From positions 43,716,025-43,780,024 of the forward strand of contig JANJXV010000016.1 of assembly GCA_024803745.1 (NCBI GenBank): 64,000 bases of DNA. The letters are read 5' to 3'. How positions within the stretch are numbered: the stretch's first letter is position 1; each line of letters opens with the position of its first letter. A program made the translations under genes and the position numbers. Below the pieces are notes generated by a model, which had not been told where the DNA came from, made no database searches, and saw only the letters and a program-made list of their open reading frames with translations. This document shows positions 22,121 to 33,723 of this stretch, piece by piece. The stretch comes from Megascapheus bottae (taxonomy: Eukaryota > Chordata > Mammalia > Rodentia > Geomyidae).

Positions 22121-24533
22121 TTTATGACCTAAACTTTAATGAGAAAAGGTCTTTTGAGAATCTGATGGAACAAAAATGAAAGAGGAATTAGAACAAAACA
22201 AAATAAGACAGAAGGGGCTGTGCTACAGGAGCTCGCAGTCCCAGTCCTCCTGGGAGGGTGCCGAATGTCCGGCCTTCGGGGGGGAAACTGAGGACTGACT
22301 GTTCTTGGGGGCGTCTCAGGAGACGCAGTCTTTGTGGAGGCGGCTTTATTTACATTTCCTTATGGAAAACAGAAACGAAACACATGAATCCAGGAGCACT
22401 CTGTGCAGCCACCTCTCCCCCTGTCTACTTTTATAGACGGAATGATTCATCTAGCCGCAGGTGTGAGGAGATGTTGGACGGTGGAGGTGTGAGGGTGGAA
22501 TCACAAGAGTGGAACCAAGCATATGTGTGCTTATTTAAAACCAGGTGTGTTGATAAGTGTGCTTGGTAATAGGACAGAGGGAGGAAAACTGGTGAGATTT
22601 ACAGTGTTAATTGTTATGAAAGATCAGATGCCCCGTGTCTGAGGAGTACAGGACGGCTGTGACACGGTGGAGCCTTCTGAACGGGGGCTGGGGGAATGAC
22701 TCGTCCCAAACGTGGGGTCAACACATGAACAGGCTCCGCCATTAGATCAGGAAACAATTGTCAGAGGCCTGTTCAGCGGGGCCTGCCCATCTTGTTGCTC
22801 AAACTTGAACACGAGCGTGTATGCGTACGCTGAGAAATTTATACGTGCGCGGATGCCCCATTCCACACACCCAAAGACTTCCACGCTTCATTCTGCCTAC
22901 CCCAGTGTCTGTTCTGGGCATTGCTTCCTGAAGCTTCCCTCAAGCCTTTTTAGAAACAGGCTGTGTAGAGAAGAAATCGGAAGCGGATGAAACAGTGACT
23001 AGCTGTGTGTGTCACCCTGTCATCACCCGCTTTATCAGGGCCTCAACCTCAGCAAACGGGGCTCGGGTCCCACCACTTAGTTTCTTTTGTTTGAAAACTC
23101 TTGCGTAGTCGTTCCCCCAATACTCTTCTCCAAGCCGGACAGTCAGCCTTACACAACAGGGTTTCAGATCCTAGTCAAGTCCTTTAGGTCCTGACTTGTT
23201 TCCAAACCTGGTTTGCCGTTTACATCCCCAAGGCTAGTGACACATTCTCCAGCCAGGGTGCAGCCATCTGTAGAAGAGCGGGTGGCTTTGAGAAGACTGA
23301 CATGCTAGAGCCCTGGACTCGGGAGTCACATTCCGTTGTCCAAACTCTTATGTGAATATATCCTTCTGGAACTTGGGTTTTGTAGACCTTTACCAAGAAC
23401 AAAAATTAACATCTTATTTTTTAAGAAAAGCCCACCCATGGTAACTCCCGACTCCTTCCACATGCCCTGGATTCCTGCTTTGAGTCATAAAGTCCAGTCC
23501 TTCACTCACCCTTACTCATGGGGTGCTGAGTTGTTCCCATTATCTTTGAATTATTTTTGATTCAGAACACACACCTTCCCTTTTCCTAGCTCGGCGTATG
23601 CCCTGATCACTTCCTGTCACTTTGAACCAGAGAACATAGCAAATCCAAACAAAAATCTAACCCAACAATGCCAACAACAAAACTTAAAGGCAAACAAAAA
23701 GATAACACACCAGTGAGATACACTAACACCCCATGCATTTTATGCCCCTCATCAAACCTGTGAAGGTAATTCCTTGAACTACAGATAGGTTCATCCACCC
23801 GTTTCAGAGAAAATCGTAGATACTTAAAGTACTGGCTGAACTGTGAAGTCATCCAGATACCCACGGGCGAAGTACACATTAATCAATGGTTTGCGTCTCT
23901 TAAGACTGGCAAGATTGTCTGCACAGTACGTGTTTGGAGCATGTTTCCACTTCTCACCTTTCTTCTCTTTCCCTCTCCCATACTCACAAGCCTACCCCTA
24001 AGTCTGCTGCTTCCCTGTCTGTTGGTCTTGTTGAGCGGGCCGGCCGTAGCAACACAGCCAGGAATGGTAACCTCTGCTTCCTGTTGATTGTGGGTGTGCT
24101 GGAAAACATTCGTTTTATTAAAGCTCTGCCATTTTGTGAGTTTATAAGAATTAAAGAAACGTACCATTAGTCTGAGGCCGTAACCTTTTCTTTTACCTTG
24201 TAGGTAACTATCTCTGCAAGATTATCTCTTACCTACCTGTCTGTCCATTTACCATTTCTCCCTTGTCCCATGTGAGGATGGGGGTTGTTGGAGAAGCTCT
24301 TTTCTCTCGCAGGACTAAGCTGGCATGCTTGGTCTGCTCTGAAACCTCATGAGGCTCTGTGAGTGCCTTCTCTCCATGCTGAGATGCACATCCATCACTC
24401 GACCTCCAGGAAAACGGGAGGGCAGAGTGCATTCATTCCCTCACCTGTAATACAGCCACTCAGAACCCATCCACCCATCCGTTCACATTCCACCGGCCAA
24501 AACATCATCACAGCTTGAGCCAGTTGCAAGTAA
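22121..24533. other. Unique sequence, no gene seen
   Basis: About 2.4 kb without an obvious interspersed repeat. The longest frames are 90-103 codons, in different registers on both strands, and none is recognised. Confidence 0.4.
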
Positions 24534-24551
24534 TCATGGGAATTGTAGTTT
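24534..24551 (-). promoter_or_regulatory. ZNF143/Staf-like motif
   Basis: The + strand 'tcatgggaattgtagttt' contains the reverse complement of ACTACAATTCCCA, the core bound by ZNF143 (Staf) in many mammalian promoters. The match over the 13 bp core is exact. No promoter, CpG cluster or transcript start is apparent around it, so function is unproven. Confidence 0.4.
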
Positions 24552-26299
24552 TTCCATGAGACACCAAAGACACAGAAAGATTTGGGGACATTCACAGAGA
24601 CACACTTGCCACTGGCTTTTGTTTACTGAGCTGAATTCTGTCCTTTGTGGCCATCCATTTACCATGTTGTGATTGTATGATGCCATATACATATGTATTT
24701 TGATGATATATGAATATATATGAATATTGTTCCAGCTAAAAATGAAGCAACTGTAATGGTCAAAGCACTGTTTGTATGGAAAACTTCCCAGATACATTAT
24801 TTATCTTTACCACAACTTATTTAACAGAACTACAAAATCTCCAACTGTTGTTGGAAGTCTAATACTTTTTGAAGTTTTTTTCATTGTGAGTTTAATACCA
24901 CCTTTCTCCAAGTTTAGAAATCTAACCTTTCATAATTCATCACCTTGCTTTTCTAGTTCACATTGAAGAGATCATAGAACCCTTTATGGCCATTAAAATC
25001 TGATGCCATCAAGTTTATTTTTCCTATGCATGATAGGCCCTTGGTTCCTTCTGGAAATGTGAGAACTTTCCATAGGTTCCCAACTTTTACTCCCCAGTAC
25101 TTTGCAAAGCTGTTCCGGATAGGTTCTGGGTGTTTGGTGAGGGAACTCTTCCACTGGAAAGAAATGAGGGTGCTCATGTGTCTCAGGTCGTAATGTCCAC
25201 TTCCAGCAAGCCCTCGCCCTTGTGCCTGAGAAAGTTAGTAGAAATGACTCTGTGCTTGGTTTGTGTTCACTCAACTAAGACCGAGCACTCCCCCTGCTGA
25301 TTGGCCCCGTGGGGCCAGGGGCGGGGCCAACCTCTGTCAGCTAGGCTTTCCAGAACTTCAGTGCTCAGCACAGACAAAGATGAAAAATCAAAAAGAAGCC
25401 TGTGTGACACTGGCTTTTGAAATACTTAAAACATCAGCATTTGTCAAGTGGAAAGATTTTCATTTCAAAGTTCTAGCAGGCTATTATTATTCCAAGCAGT
25501 GGAGAGTTAAAAAAGGTTGAACAACTATAATAATAGTGGTATCAAAATGTGGGGTGCAATTAGGTCTTATTGTTTGTTTGCACGAAATGATATCACCTAG
25601 CTTTGTTTGGGGTTTGTTTAAGAAACGTAGGTTAATTAGACCATGCAACTCACTTTGTTTTCTGAAAATTAATTAAGTTTCTTCGGCCTCACCAGGTTAC
25701 AGGGCCAGGCTGGCGGCCCACACAGTTCCGCTGGGGAGATGTAGGAGGTGATTCTGTCTCACGCTGAACTGTCAGACGCCTCTGTCAAGCAAAGAATGGG
25801 AGTTTGGTAATGTGGCGTTTGAAAGCTCGTTCAAGTTGTAAAATGTTGGATTCTATTTTTATTAAATCACTTAAACTTTCAACATAGTGGAAAAAGATTT
25901 AACATTCATCTCACAAGCCATTTTGCACGCTTGTTTCTTTTTTCTTTTCAGAAAAAATATAGCAGAGGACATTTATGTAACTAAGAAGATTGTTCTGAAG
26001 GGCCAAAATGCAACATGAGTTAACTATTAAAATCCTTTTCATTTATGAGGTTGTCCACAGACGCGTTTGCGATGTTGGTAATGCTCTAGGGAGCATTTCC
26101 TAGTTCTTCCAAGTTGTGCAGATATAAATGCTCTTCATCGTTCAAGGATATTGTGTGGATGGAGCTGAAGAGGCAATACGCTTCATTAGAAAAACCCCTA
26201 AGCAGTGAGAGCAGTGCAAGCATCGGGAGGGAAGATGAGGTGGCGATCTACTTGAAGAAGGGCCATTTTGTATTTCACAGTTTTCTTTACCTATCTGAA
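24552..26299. other. AT-rich unique sequence, no gene seen
   Basis: Mostly AT-rich with TTAATTAA-type motifs (for example 'aaattaattaagtttc' at 25666). A short GC-rich island-like patch lies at 25300-25345. No exon, RNA gene or clear repeat. Confidence 0.4.
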
Positions 26300-27770
26300 C
26301 ACTTTTCAAAACATCTTTATTGAGATATAATTTAATAGGTTCTGAAACTTTCCCATTCAAAATGTGCATTTCAAGGTTTTTATTGCCCTAAATGTATTTA
26401 GAGTTGTGTGATCATCATTGTAATCTAATCCGAGCTCAATTTTATTCACAGTTGGTGAAGGGAACTCCTTACACATCCCTCCAGACCCTGGAGACTCCAG
26501 GACGACGGTGAGCTGATTCGTCTGTATGGGTTTGCCTATTATGAACACTTCATGTAAACAGAGTCGAGATATTTGATCTCCTGTGACTGGCTTCGTTCAA
26601 GGCATCATGGTTGAGGCTCAGTCTCTTTCTTTTCTGATAGCAAACAGTATTCCACGGCATGGGTCTAACGCCTTTTGTTTATCCATGTATCATTGGAAGA
26701 GTATTTCACTCGTTTTCTCTTTCTGGCCATGAGACTGCTAGCTGACAAGGCTAGCCATGTGTGGGTATCTGAATGGGTACACATTCTCATTTTCCTGAGG
26801 GAGTGGCCTGGGAACCAGGGAACATTTTATGGCTTCTTGACAGTTGGCATTGTGAGGAAATGCCAAATTATTTCCCAGTGTGCCTCCGTCAGTTTCCTTC
26901 CCACGCAGCAAGGGGAGCTCCAACTTCTCTGCATGGCTGCCAGCCTTTGCAGCCGGGTGTCTTTGGGGGTGCAATGGTTCTACTGGATCCTCAGTATTAT
27001 CTCATTGTGGTTTGCTGACATTAGTATTGTCATCAAAGCGATGACGGGCACTGAACAGGCTTTCCTGCAGTTTCTCACCGTTTGTGTATTTCCTCTGGAA
27101 AATAGACAACCCTTGTTCTGATCTGTCTTTGGATCATTCTCATCATTGACATGGCAAAAGTTTGAAAGAAAACATCCTCTGAGCACACACCTGCAAATAG
27201 ACTCTAATTCCGTGAGCGAATTCTTTATTTACTTTGATGCCAGTGTGATGCTAAAACAGGCTTTGAATTCTCATGAAGTCCAGTTCATCCACATAACTTT
27301 CGATTTGACTAAGGCAAAATTCCAGCAGGTCACAAAGCTTCCTTTTCTCTTATAATGTTTATGGATGTAAAAATTGCTGAAAGTATTATTTTCTACTTTT
27401 CTGTAGACGTGGAAGTTTTTGCTCTGACTTTTTTGAAAAATTTTTTATTTAAAAAATGTGCTTTTGATTTTTGGCAGTTTCAAGTGTTATATGGAGTTGT
27501 CATTTTGTTGTTATTGTCCTTGTTTGGGTTTTCATTAATTGTTTTGTTTTCTTAATGCTCCTGCTTCCTGAAGCTGAAATCAAAGACCAGGCATTTCTTT
27601 TTTCTTTCCTGATTGCTCTGGGAAAGATTTCTAACACCATGCATGATAAAAAGGCTGTGAGAGCAGGTACCCTAGTCTTGTTTCTGATTATAGAGGAAAA
27701 GCCTCGGCCTTTCATGATGGAGTGGGTGTAATAAGAGCTGAGAGTTTGCTATATGCCTCACTGCCAGTTA
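26300..27770 (-). mobile_element. LINE-1, long 3' fragment, antisense
   Basis: The + strand follows the antisense LINE-1 order for almost 1.5 kb. Markers are 'catctttattgagatataat', 'gtatgggtttgcctattatg', 'gttcaaggcatcatggttga', 'tgtttatccatgtatcattg', 'tattatctcattgtggtttg' and 'ccctagtcttgtttctgatt' followed by 'atagaggaaaagcctc', the last from the reverse-transcriptase domain. On the minus strand this is part of ORF2 followed by the 3' UTR. Stops and indels throughout make it non-coding. It is 5'-truncated near 27770. Confidence 0.82.
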
Positions 27771-27935
27771 CACTACAAGATATTATAGCATAGTCTAAGA
27801 ACATACCAATGTATTAAATAGTTCAGATAAACAGAGGTAAGAGTAGGCAGATGAAAAAAAGCAGAAATTCCAAAGTGTATAAACTTTCAAGTCTTTATAC
27901 ACTTTACACTTTTGACATGTTCTGTGAGTCATGAA

Positions 27936-28117
27936 GCTTAGTCTCAAGGCCTGGGCACTGTCTCTGAGCCTCTCTGTGCCCAAGGCTACCTCTCTCTCAC
28001 TGAGCCACAACACCACTTCTGGCCTTTTCTGCTTATGTGGTGCTTAGGAACCGAACACAGGGCTCTGTGCATGCTGGGCAGACACTCTGCCACTAGGCCA
28101 TGTTCCCAGCCTCTACA
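27936..28117 (-). mobile_element. ID-linked dimeric SINE, antisense
   Basis: The + strand reads 'tcaaggcctgggcactgtct' and 'cactgagccacaacaccact', the complement of the tRNA-like right monomer. 'gctgggcagacactctgcca' then 'ctaggccatgttcccagcct' is the complement of an ID element. This ID plus right-monomer arrangement matches the pair at 17226-17428. Confidence 0.82.
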
Positions 28118-29970
28118 CTTTAAACTTTCAAGACTTTAAAATGTATAACTACTAGGATTTTGTATGAAATTGCAATATATGAAGAGAAGAACATTATAGA
28201 GCAAACAGTTGTATGATAATTGTATAACTCTTTGGAGTTGAAAGTAGAGTGAATTAAGCTATCTAAATGTAACAACTTATTAAAGTTAGATGAAGCAAAT
28301 AACTAAATAATAAAATAAGAGTGAGGGAAGATACTAACACACACATACATGATTGTCAATTAAAAACAGTAGCGGCAATAGCATGCACTTTGCAATGCTT
28401 CAAATATCTGAAACCCCAAGTGCCAGCACAACACCATCAGATGTGTGTGAATGTGGGAAACACAAGAGTATACACGTGTACAGAGCATGACAAAAGATGC
28501 ACTGCAAGGTACAAGGTTTGAATAAAGAATTCCAGTGAAAAGTCTGATCTTTTGTAGGCAATAAACATATCCTTCTGTATTTTCTCTTCACATCTTTCCT
28601 CATAATGCATACCTTCAGACATATTATTATCTACTCTTTCTCCTATTTAATCAACAATTTCCCTGGATTCGGCCCCTGGAAATCATATCTACGGGAATTT
28701 ATGACAAAACACTTGAGCCATTTGAATGGACTCACATTTTGTGAGTTTTCTTCCTCTTTTTTTGTTTGGGGAATTAAAATCCATATTGGTGGTTCAAAAG
28801 TGGACTGACACGTGAGAATGGTATTTGCATTCATAAGGACCCCGTGATGGAATTTGGAAAGAGGTCGTGGACAGAAGTTTATGTTAATAGCAGCACAGAC
28901 ATCGTGATAGCTGTGTTTATTTCTGTTCCAGGTATTGTTGAACGGTAATATCATGGGCGTGTCATGGAACATTCCCAGTCTGCAGCTTCTACAGAGATTC
29001 TAACTCCTACATGGCTCCTGCGGCGTTGACAGCTTATAGCCTTGGGATTTCACGCTGATAAAGAGATCCAGTGGGTGATTTATAGGAAGTATTTGGTTTG
29101 CATGTAGCTGAAGTCCAGAGCCAGGTTAAAATTCCAGTAGGAACGAGAATCATAATGGCGCTAATGTTTTGGCAAGGCTTGGCATGTTCTCTGTGAGCCA
29201 TGTAACATCATTTTTAGCAACTTTTAAACAAAACACACGCGACACATTTGACTAACAGCGGAGGGAGAGGATGGATGTGTGGGCTCTTACTAGGTCATGC
29301 GGCTCGTAAACGCGGACCCAGGTGGTGAATGCCCAGAGCTGGGGCCTGCTGCGCCATGGGAAGGACTGAGGTGACAGGGGAGTGAGTGGGCGTCCCTGCT
29401 CTGCCTCGAGACTGACGGGCACTCCTTTCTGGGAGCCGGCAGCTCAGGCCAGGGGCTGGTGGGCCTTTCCCCCTCTCCTTTCTGGAGTTCCGTGGATCTG
29501 TCTCTGGCTGGGAGGGAGGATTGGTGGCCTCTGCCTGGAGCGTGGTGTTTCCAACCATGGTGAGATTTCATTTCCGTGGGCAGGGTACAGGTTGTGGTCG
29601 AGTGAAGGGTGCTTGCTGATGTGTCTGAGGTTCCTAATCTACTCTAGGTTGGCATGACTCAATTAGATGAACAGACATCTGAGGGAGATATACTGGAAGA
29701 ACTGAGCCGTGATGTCTCCGACCTGCAGAGAACCCAGGCAAGGAAGTGCTTGGGGGAACGCCCCTTCGGTCCCCACTGAGGAAAAAAACCTGGCTTGCCA
29801 CGGAAGGGACCCCCCCCACGTGGATCTAATCCTGGCCTGGCCTGCAGGGGGTCTTGAGCCAGTCTGGGTTTCAGGCAGTGCAGAGGCACTGAAAGTGATG
29901 TGTTGAAGTAGTACCACAATCCTGTGTGGGGCAAAGTGTGTGAATGCAGACAATGACCTTGGGGAATTCA
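28118..29970. other. Unique sequence, no gene seen
   Basis: AT-rich to about 29250, then more GC-rich. Short frames only. An AT-rich stretch at 28250-28330 carries no coding signal. Confidence 0.4.
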
Positions 29971-29975
29971 TTGCT

Positions 29976-29989
29976 CCACCAGGGTGCGT
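29976..29989 (+). promoter_or_regulatory. CTCF-like core motif
   Basis: 'ccaccagggtgcgt' differs from the CTCF core CCACCAGGGGGCGC at two positions. It stands next to a short GC-rich direct repeat (29991-30064). This is a motif match only. Confidence 0.3.
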
Positions 29990-29990
29990 C

Positions 29991-30064
29991 TCTGGGTGAG
30001 CGCAGGTTGTCCACCCAGGCCTTGATCTCTGGGGTGAGCGCAGGCGGTCCACCCAGGCTTGGAC
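29991..30064 (+). repeat. Two-copy 37 bp direct repeat
   Basis: 'tctgggtgagcgcagg' starts at 29991 and recurs as 'tctggggtgagcgcagg' at 30028. Both are followed by 'ccacccagg' and 'cttg'. The copies differ at a few bases. Confidence 0.85.
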
Positions 30065-30599
30065 GGCCGCTGGCTCTGATGTGTGCTTAAAAAGGGTTTG
30101 CCTTCAGCGTGAATTTTGTAATTACTAATCTCTTTTCATTTTTACAGTGTTGAATCTCATGTATATTTTAAACTTCCAGGGGAATTTATTGTGCTTGAAG
30201 GCACAAGACAGCCAACTGGCTGTTGGAAGAGAAATTTTTGAATGAACCATCCATCCCCCATTTGGCTTTGCAAAATTCTGGGTTTAAAAAAACAGAGATA
30301 CCTGTGAAGTCTTTCTGGGCTTTGGGTAAAGGATGCTCACTTCACTACTTTAATAATGACCCAGAGGACAAGAATGGAGTAAGACTACCTTCTACATTTG
30401 ACATCTTGCTTCCTTATCTAGGAAAAACATATGTTTGAAGGGTTTTTATACCAACCATCTGCTTAAGACCAAAGAGTTCTAGCAATTGGTTAGAATAACA
30501 GCAGCAGTTCATGTTGCTTAATTTTCAGAGACGTTTCCTTCTATTTCACATCAAATGTAATGTCTCTGACACCCAATGGACCCATTTTTATGCAGTGGG
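30065..30599. other. Unique sequence, no gene seen
   Basis: Mixed AT-rich DNA. A 71-codon frame at 30223-30438 is unrecognised. Confidence 0.4.
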
Positions 30600-30715
30600 A
30601 ATTGACTATAGGCTCTTTGGAAACAAGGACCGTATTTGGGCCATGCATGTGTCCCTACTTCCTGGCACAGCTTGCTTCCTAGTTTGCTCAGTAACTTCCA
30701 AGTGCCTGAATTAGC
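30600..30715 (+). mobile_element. L2/MIR3-type 3' end remnant
   Basis: 'ctataggctctttggaaaca' and 'aggaccgtatttgggcc', followed by 'cctggcacagcttgc', match the L2 3' end in order ('...aagctccttgagggcagggaccgtgtc...gcctggcacag'). It is old and short. Confidence 0.5.
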
Positions 30716-31159
30716 TAGCCCAGGGTATGCTCTCCTACCTCCACCAGTTAATGGTGGTCTTTGAAAGGGCTGCCAGCTTACCCCTGATAATCACATGGCC
30801 GTTAGATCTCTTAGAAGAAGGTTTTTACGGTCCTCGATGACGGGTCCAGCTCAGCACACTAATGGTAGCTGCTCATCAGTTTAGTTACATTCTCATTCTC
30901 TCCTGTCCTTCCTTTCAACCGCTGACCAATCAAGCTATGACTTCAAATGTTGTTCTGTTCAAAAACTTCACCAGAATATTGTCCTGGAATTTCATCACTA
31001 CGACATGTTAAAAATGTACGTTCTGTGAACAAAGGCAATACAAGGAATCATACATTCTGAAAAACAATAGGTGGAAACTTCCAAGGGGAATGTTGAAGCA
31101 CATGTCAGCATATGTCTGTCTCCCTGGATATCAGACTCAGTGGGGTGATTGTTGAGCTG
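30716..31159. other. Unique sequence, no gene seen
   Basis: No recognisable exon or repeat. Confidence 0.4.
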
Positions 31160-31362
31160 TAATCCTCTTTATTTATTTATTTTGCAAGTCCTGGGCTTGA
31201 ACTCAGGACATGGGCACTATCCCTGAGTTTATTTTGCTCAAAACTGGCACTCTAGCACTTGAGTCACAGCACCACTTCTGGCTCTTTCTGTGTATGTGGT
31301 ACTGAGGAATTGTGCATGCTAAGCAAGCTCCCTACCTCTAAGCCAAACTCCCAGTCCTGGCT
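31160..31362 (-). mobile_element. ID-linked dimeric SINE, antisense
   Basis: The order matches 27936-28117: a T-rich complement of the tail at 31169-31184, then 'ctgggcttgaactcaggaca', 'cttgagtcacagcaccactt', 'gtatgtggtactgaggaatt' and 'gcatgctaagcaagctccct'. It belongs to the same composite family but is a different copy. Confidence 0.82.
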
Positions 31363-31817
31363 GTAGTTCTTAAGTTCCTCTTCTACTTTGTGTCTCCTTA
31401 GGGCTGAGCCTGGGTCTAGGAAGGAAGTACAAGAGGACTAGGTCTTCATTGCTTTGGGAATGTTTTTTATACCTACTCGAGAGGAAATGGTGGGTAAGAG
31501 GCTGTAAGTGGGGTGGCAAATGCTTCGTTCATGAGCACCTTAAGAAAACTCTCTTCTTGCTTCTTTTTTAGTTATGACAAAAATAAGGATTTTATGAATG
31601 AGAAAATGGGAAGGGAGGGACAAGGTCAATGATATAGTTTATTATCCTACTTACTCTTTTTTTTAAGAACAAAACTTATTATATAGACAGACATTTTCCA
31701 GAGTATTGCTCTGAAACACTAGGCCCACAAATAAATGTGGTGGTTTAAAGTGCACGAGAGTAATCAACCCATATCCGGAAGCCAGGTTTGGTTCTTAGAC
31801 TTGTTTGATCCGAAGCT
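31363..31817. other. Unique sequence, no gene seen
   Basis: This is the left flank of the 56 bp minisatellite. AT-rich, with no repeat or gene recognised. Confidence 0.4.
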
Positions 31818-33450
31818 GATGGAGCTTCCCAATGCCTCCTGGACTGTCCCCGGACTCCAGGGTTCTGAGGATGGATGGAGCTTCCCAATGCCTCCTGGAC
31901 TGTCCCCGGACTCCAGGGTTCTGAGGATGGATGGAGCTTCCCAATGCCTCCTGGACTGTCCCCGGACTCCAGGGTTCTGAGGATGGATGGAGCTTCCCAA
32001 TGCCTCCTGGACTGTCCCCGGGCTCCAGGGTTCTGAGGATGGATGGAGCTTCTCCAGTGCCTCCTGGACTGTCCCCGGACTCCAGGGCTCTGAGGATGGA
32101 TGGAGCTTCTCCAGTGCCTCCTGGACTGTCCCCGGACTCCAGGGTTCTGAGGATGGATGGAGCTTCCCAATGCCTCCTGGACTGTCCCCGGGCTCCAGGG
32201 TTCTGAGGATGGATGGAGCTTCCCAATGCCTCCTGGACTGTCCCCGGACTCCAGGGTTCTGAGGATGGATGGAGCTTCCCAATGCCTCCTGGACTGTCCC
32301 TGGGCTCCAGGGTTCTGAGGATGGATGGAGCTTCCCAATGCCTCCTGGACTGTCCCCGGACTCCAGGGTTCTGAGGATGGATGGAGCTTCTCCAGTGCCT
32401 CCTGGACTGTCCCCGGACTCCAGGGTTCTGAGGATGGATGGAGCTTCTCCAGTGCCTCCTGGACTGTCCCCGGACTCCAGGGTTCTGAGGATGGATGGAG
32501 CTTCTCCAGTGCCTCCTGGACTGTCCCCGGACTCCAGGGTTCTGAGGATGGATGGAGCTTCCCAATGCCTCCTGGACTGTCCCCGGACTCCAGGGTTCTG
32601 AGGATGGATGGAGTTTCTCCAATGTCTCCTGGACTGTCCCCGGACTCCAGGGTTCTGAGGATGGATGGAGTTTCTCCAGTGCCTCCTGGACTGTCCCCGG
32701 ACTCCAGGGTTCTGAGGATGGATGGAGCTTCCCAATGCCTCCTGGACTGTCCCCGGACTCCAGGGTTCTGAGGATGGATGGAGCTTCCCAATGCCTCCTG
32801 GACTGTCCCCGGACTCCAGGGTTCTGAGGATGGATGGAGCTTCCCAATGCCTCCTGGACTGTCCCCGGACTCCAGGGTTCTGAGGATGGATGGAGCTTCC
32901 CAATGCCTCCTGGACTGTCCCCGGACTCCAGGGTTCTGAGGATGGATGGAGCTTCCCAATGCCTCCTGGACTGTCCCCGGACTCCAGGGTTCTGAGGATG
33001 GATGGAGTTTCTCCAATGCCTCCTGGACTGTCCCCGGACTCCAGGGTTCTGAGGATGGATGGAGTTTCTCCAGTGCCTCCTGGACTGTCCCCGGACTCCA
33101 GGGTTCTGAGGATGGATGGAGCTTCCCAATGCCTCCTGGACTGTCCCCGGACTCCAGGGTTCTGAGGATGGATGGAGCTTCCCAATGCCTCCTGGACTGT
33201 CCCCGGACTCCAGGGTTCTGAGGATGGATGGAGCTTCCCAATGCCTCCTGGACTGTCCCCGGACTCCAGGGTTCTGAGGATGGATGGAGCTTCCCAATGC
33301 CTCCTGGACTGTCCCCGGACTCCAGGGTTCTGAGGATGGATGGAGCTTCCCAATGCCTCCTGGACTGTCCCCGGACTCCAGGGTTCTGAGGATGGATGGA
33401 GCTTCCCAATGCCTCCTGGACTGTCCCTGGACTCCAGGGCTCTGAGGACA
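31818..33450 (+). repeat. Minisatellite, 29 units of 56/57 bp
   Basis: Twenty-nine head-to-tail units of 'gatggagcttcccaatgcct' followed by 36 more bases. Twenty units are 56 bp with 'cttcccaatg'. Nine units (numbers 5, 6, 11-13, 15, 16, 22, 23) are 57 bp with 'ttctccagtg' or 'ttctccaatg'. The lengths add exactly: 20x56 + 9x57 = 1633 bp. Other variants are C/A>G in 'cccggactcc' and 'agggctct' at the ends. Units are otherwise nearly identical, which indicates recent expansion or strong homogenisation. Within each unit CTGGA..TCCAG and GTCC..GGAC can pair as a short hairpin. Open frames of up to 623 codons on the minus strand come from the repeat and are not genes. Confidence 0.98.
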
Positions 33451-33691
33451 ACAGGTGTGCAGTGAACACGGGCGGACTCAGCTTCTTTCAGATCCCTCTG
33501 CACACCCAGCACATATGAACCTGGAGGCACGCACGAGGGCGGCTCCTTACATTCCGGCCCTCCGTACAGGAGCGTCTTCTCCAGCAGGGAATTCTGGAGG
33601 CCCGCAGCAGAGTTACCCTCCACTGCCACCCTCACCCTTCTTATTCTACCCGTGGCGGGAGGCCTCTACGCTAGATAGCAGGAGGTCACTG
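33451..33691. other. Unique right flank of the minisatellite
   Basis: GC-rich unique sequence. The long minus-strand open frame that runs through the array begins here, near 33635, but no promoter or splice context is visible. Confidence 0.4.
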
Positions 33692-33723
33692 CACACACAC
33701 ACACACACGCACACACACACACG
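33692..33723 (+). repeat. (AC)n microsatellite
   Basis: An AC run with one or two ACGC interruptions. Confidence 0.95.

Noticed and set aside
31745..33635. Open frames of 574, 623 and 500 codons on the minus strand
   Set aside because: They overlap in three registers and consist almost wholly of the 56/57 bp tandem unit. No promoter, splice sites or recognisable domain. Kept only as an observation.
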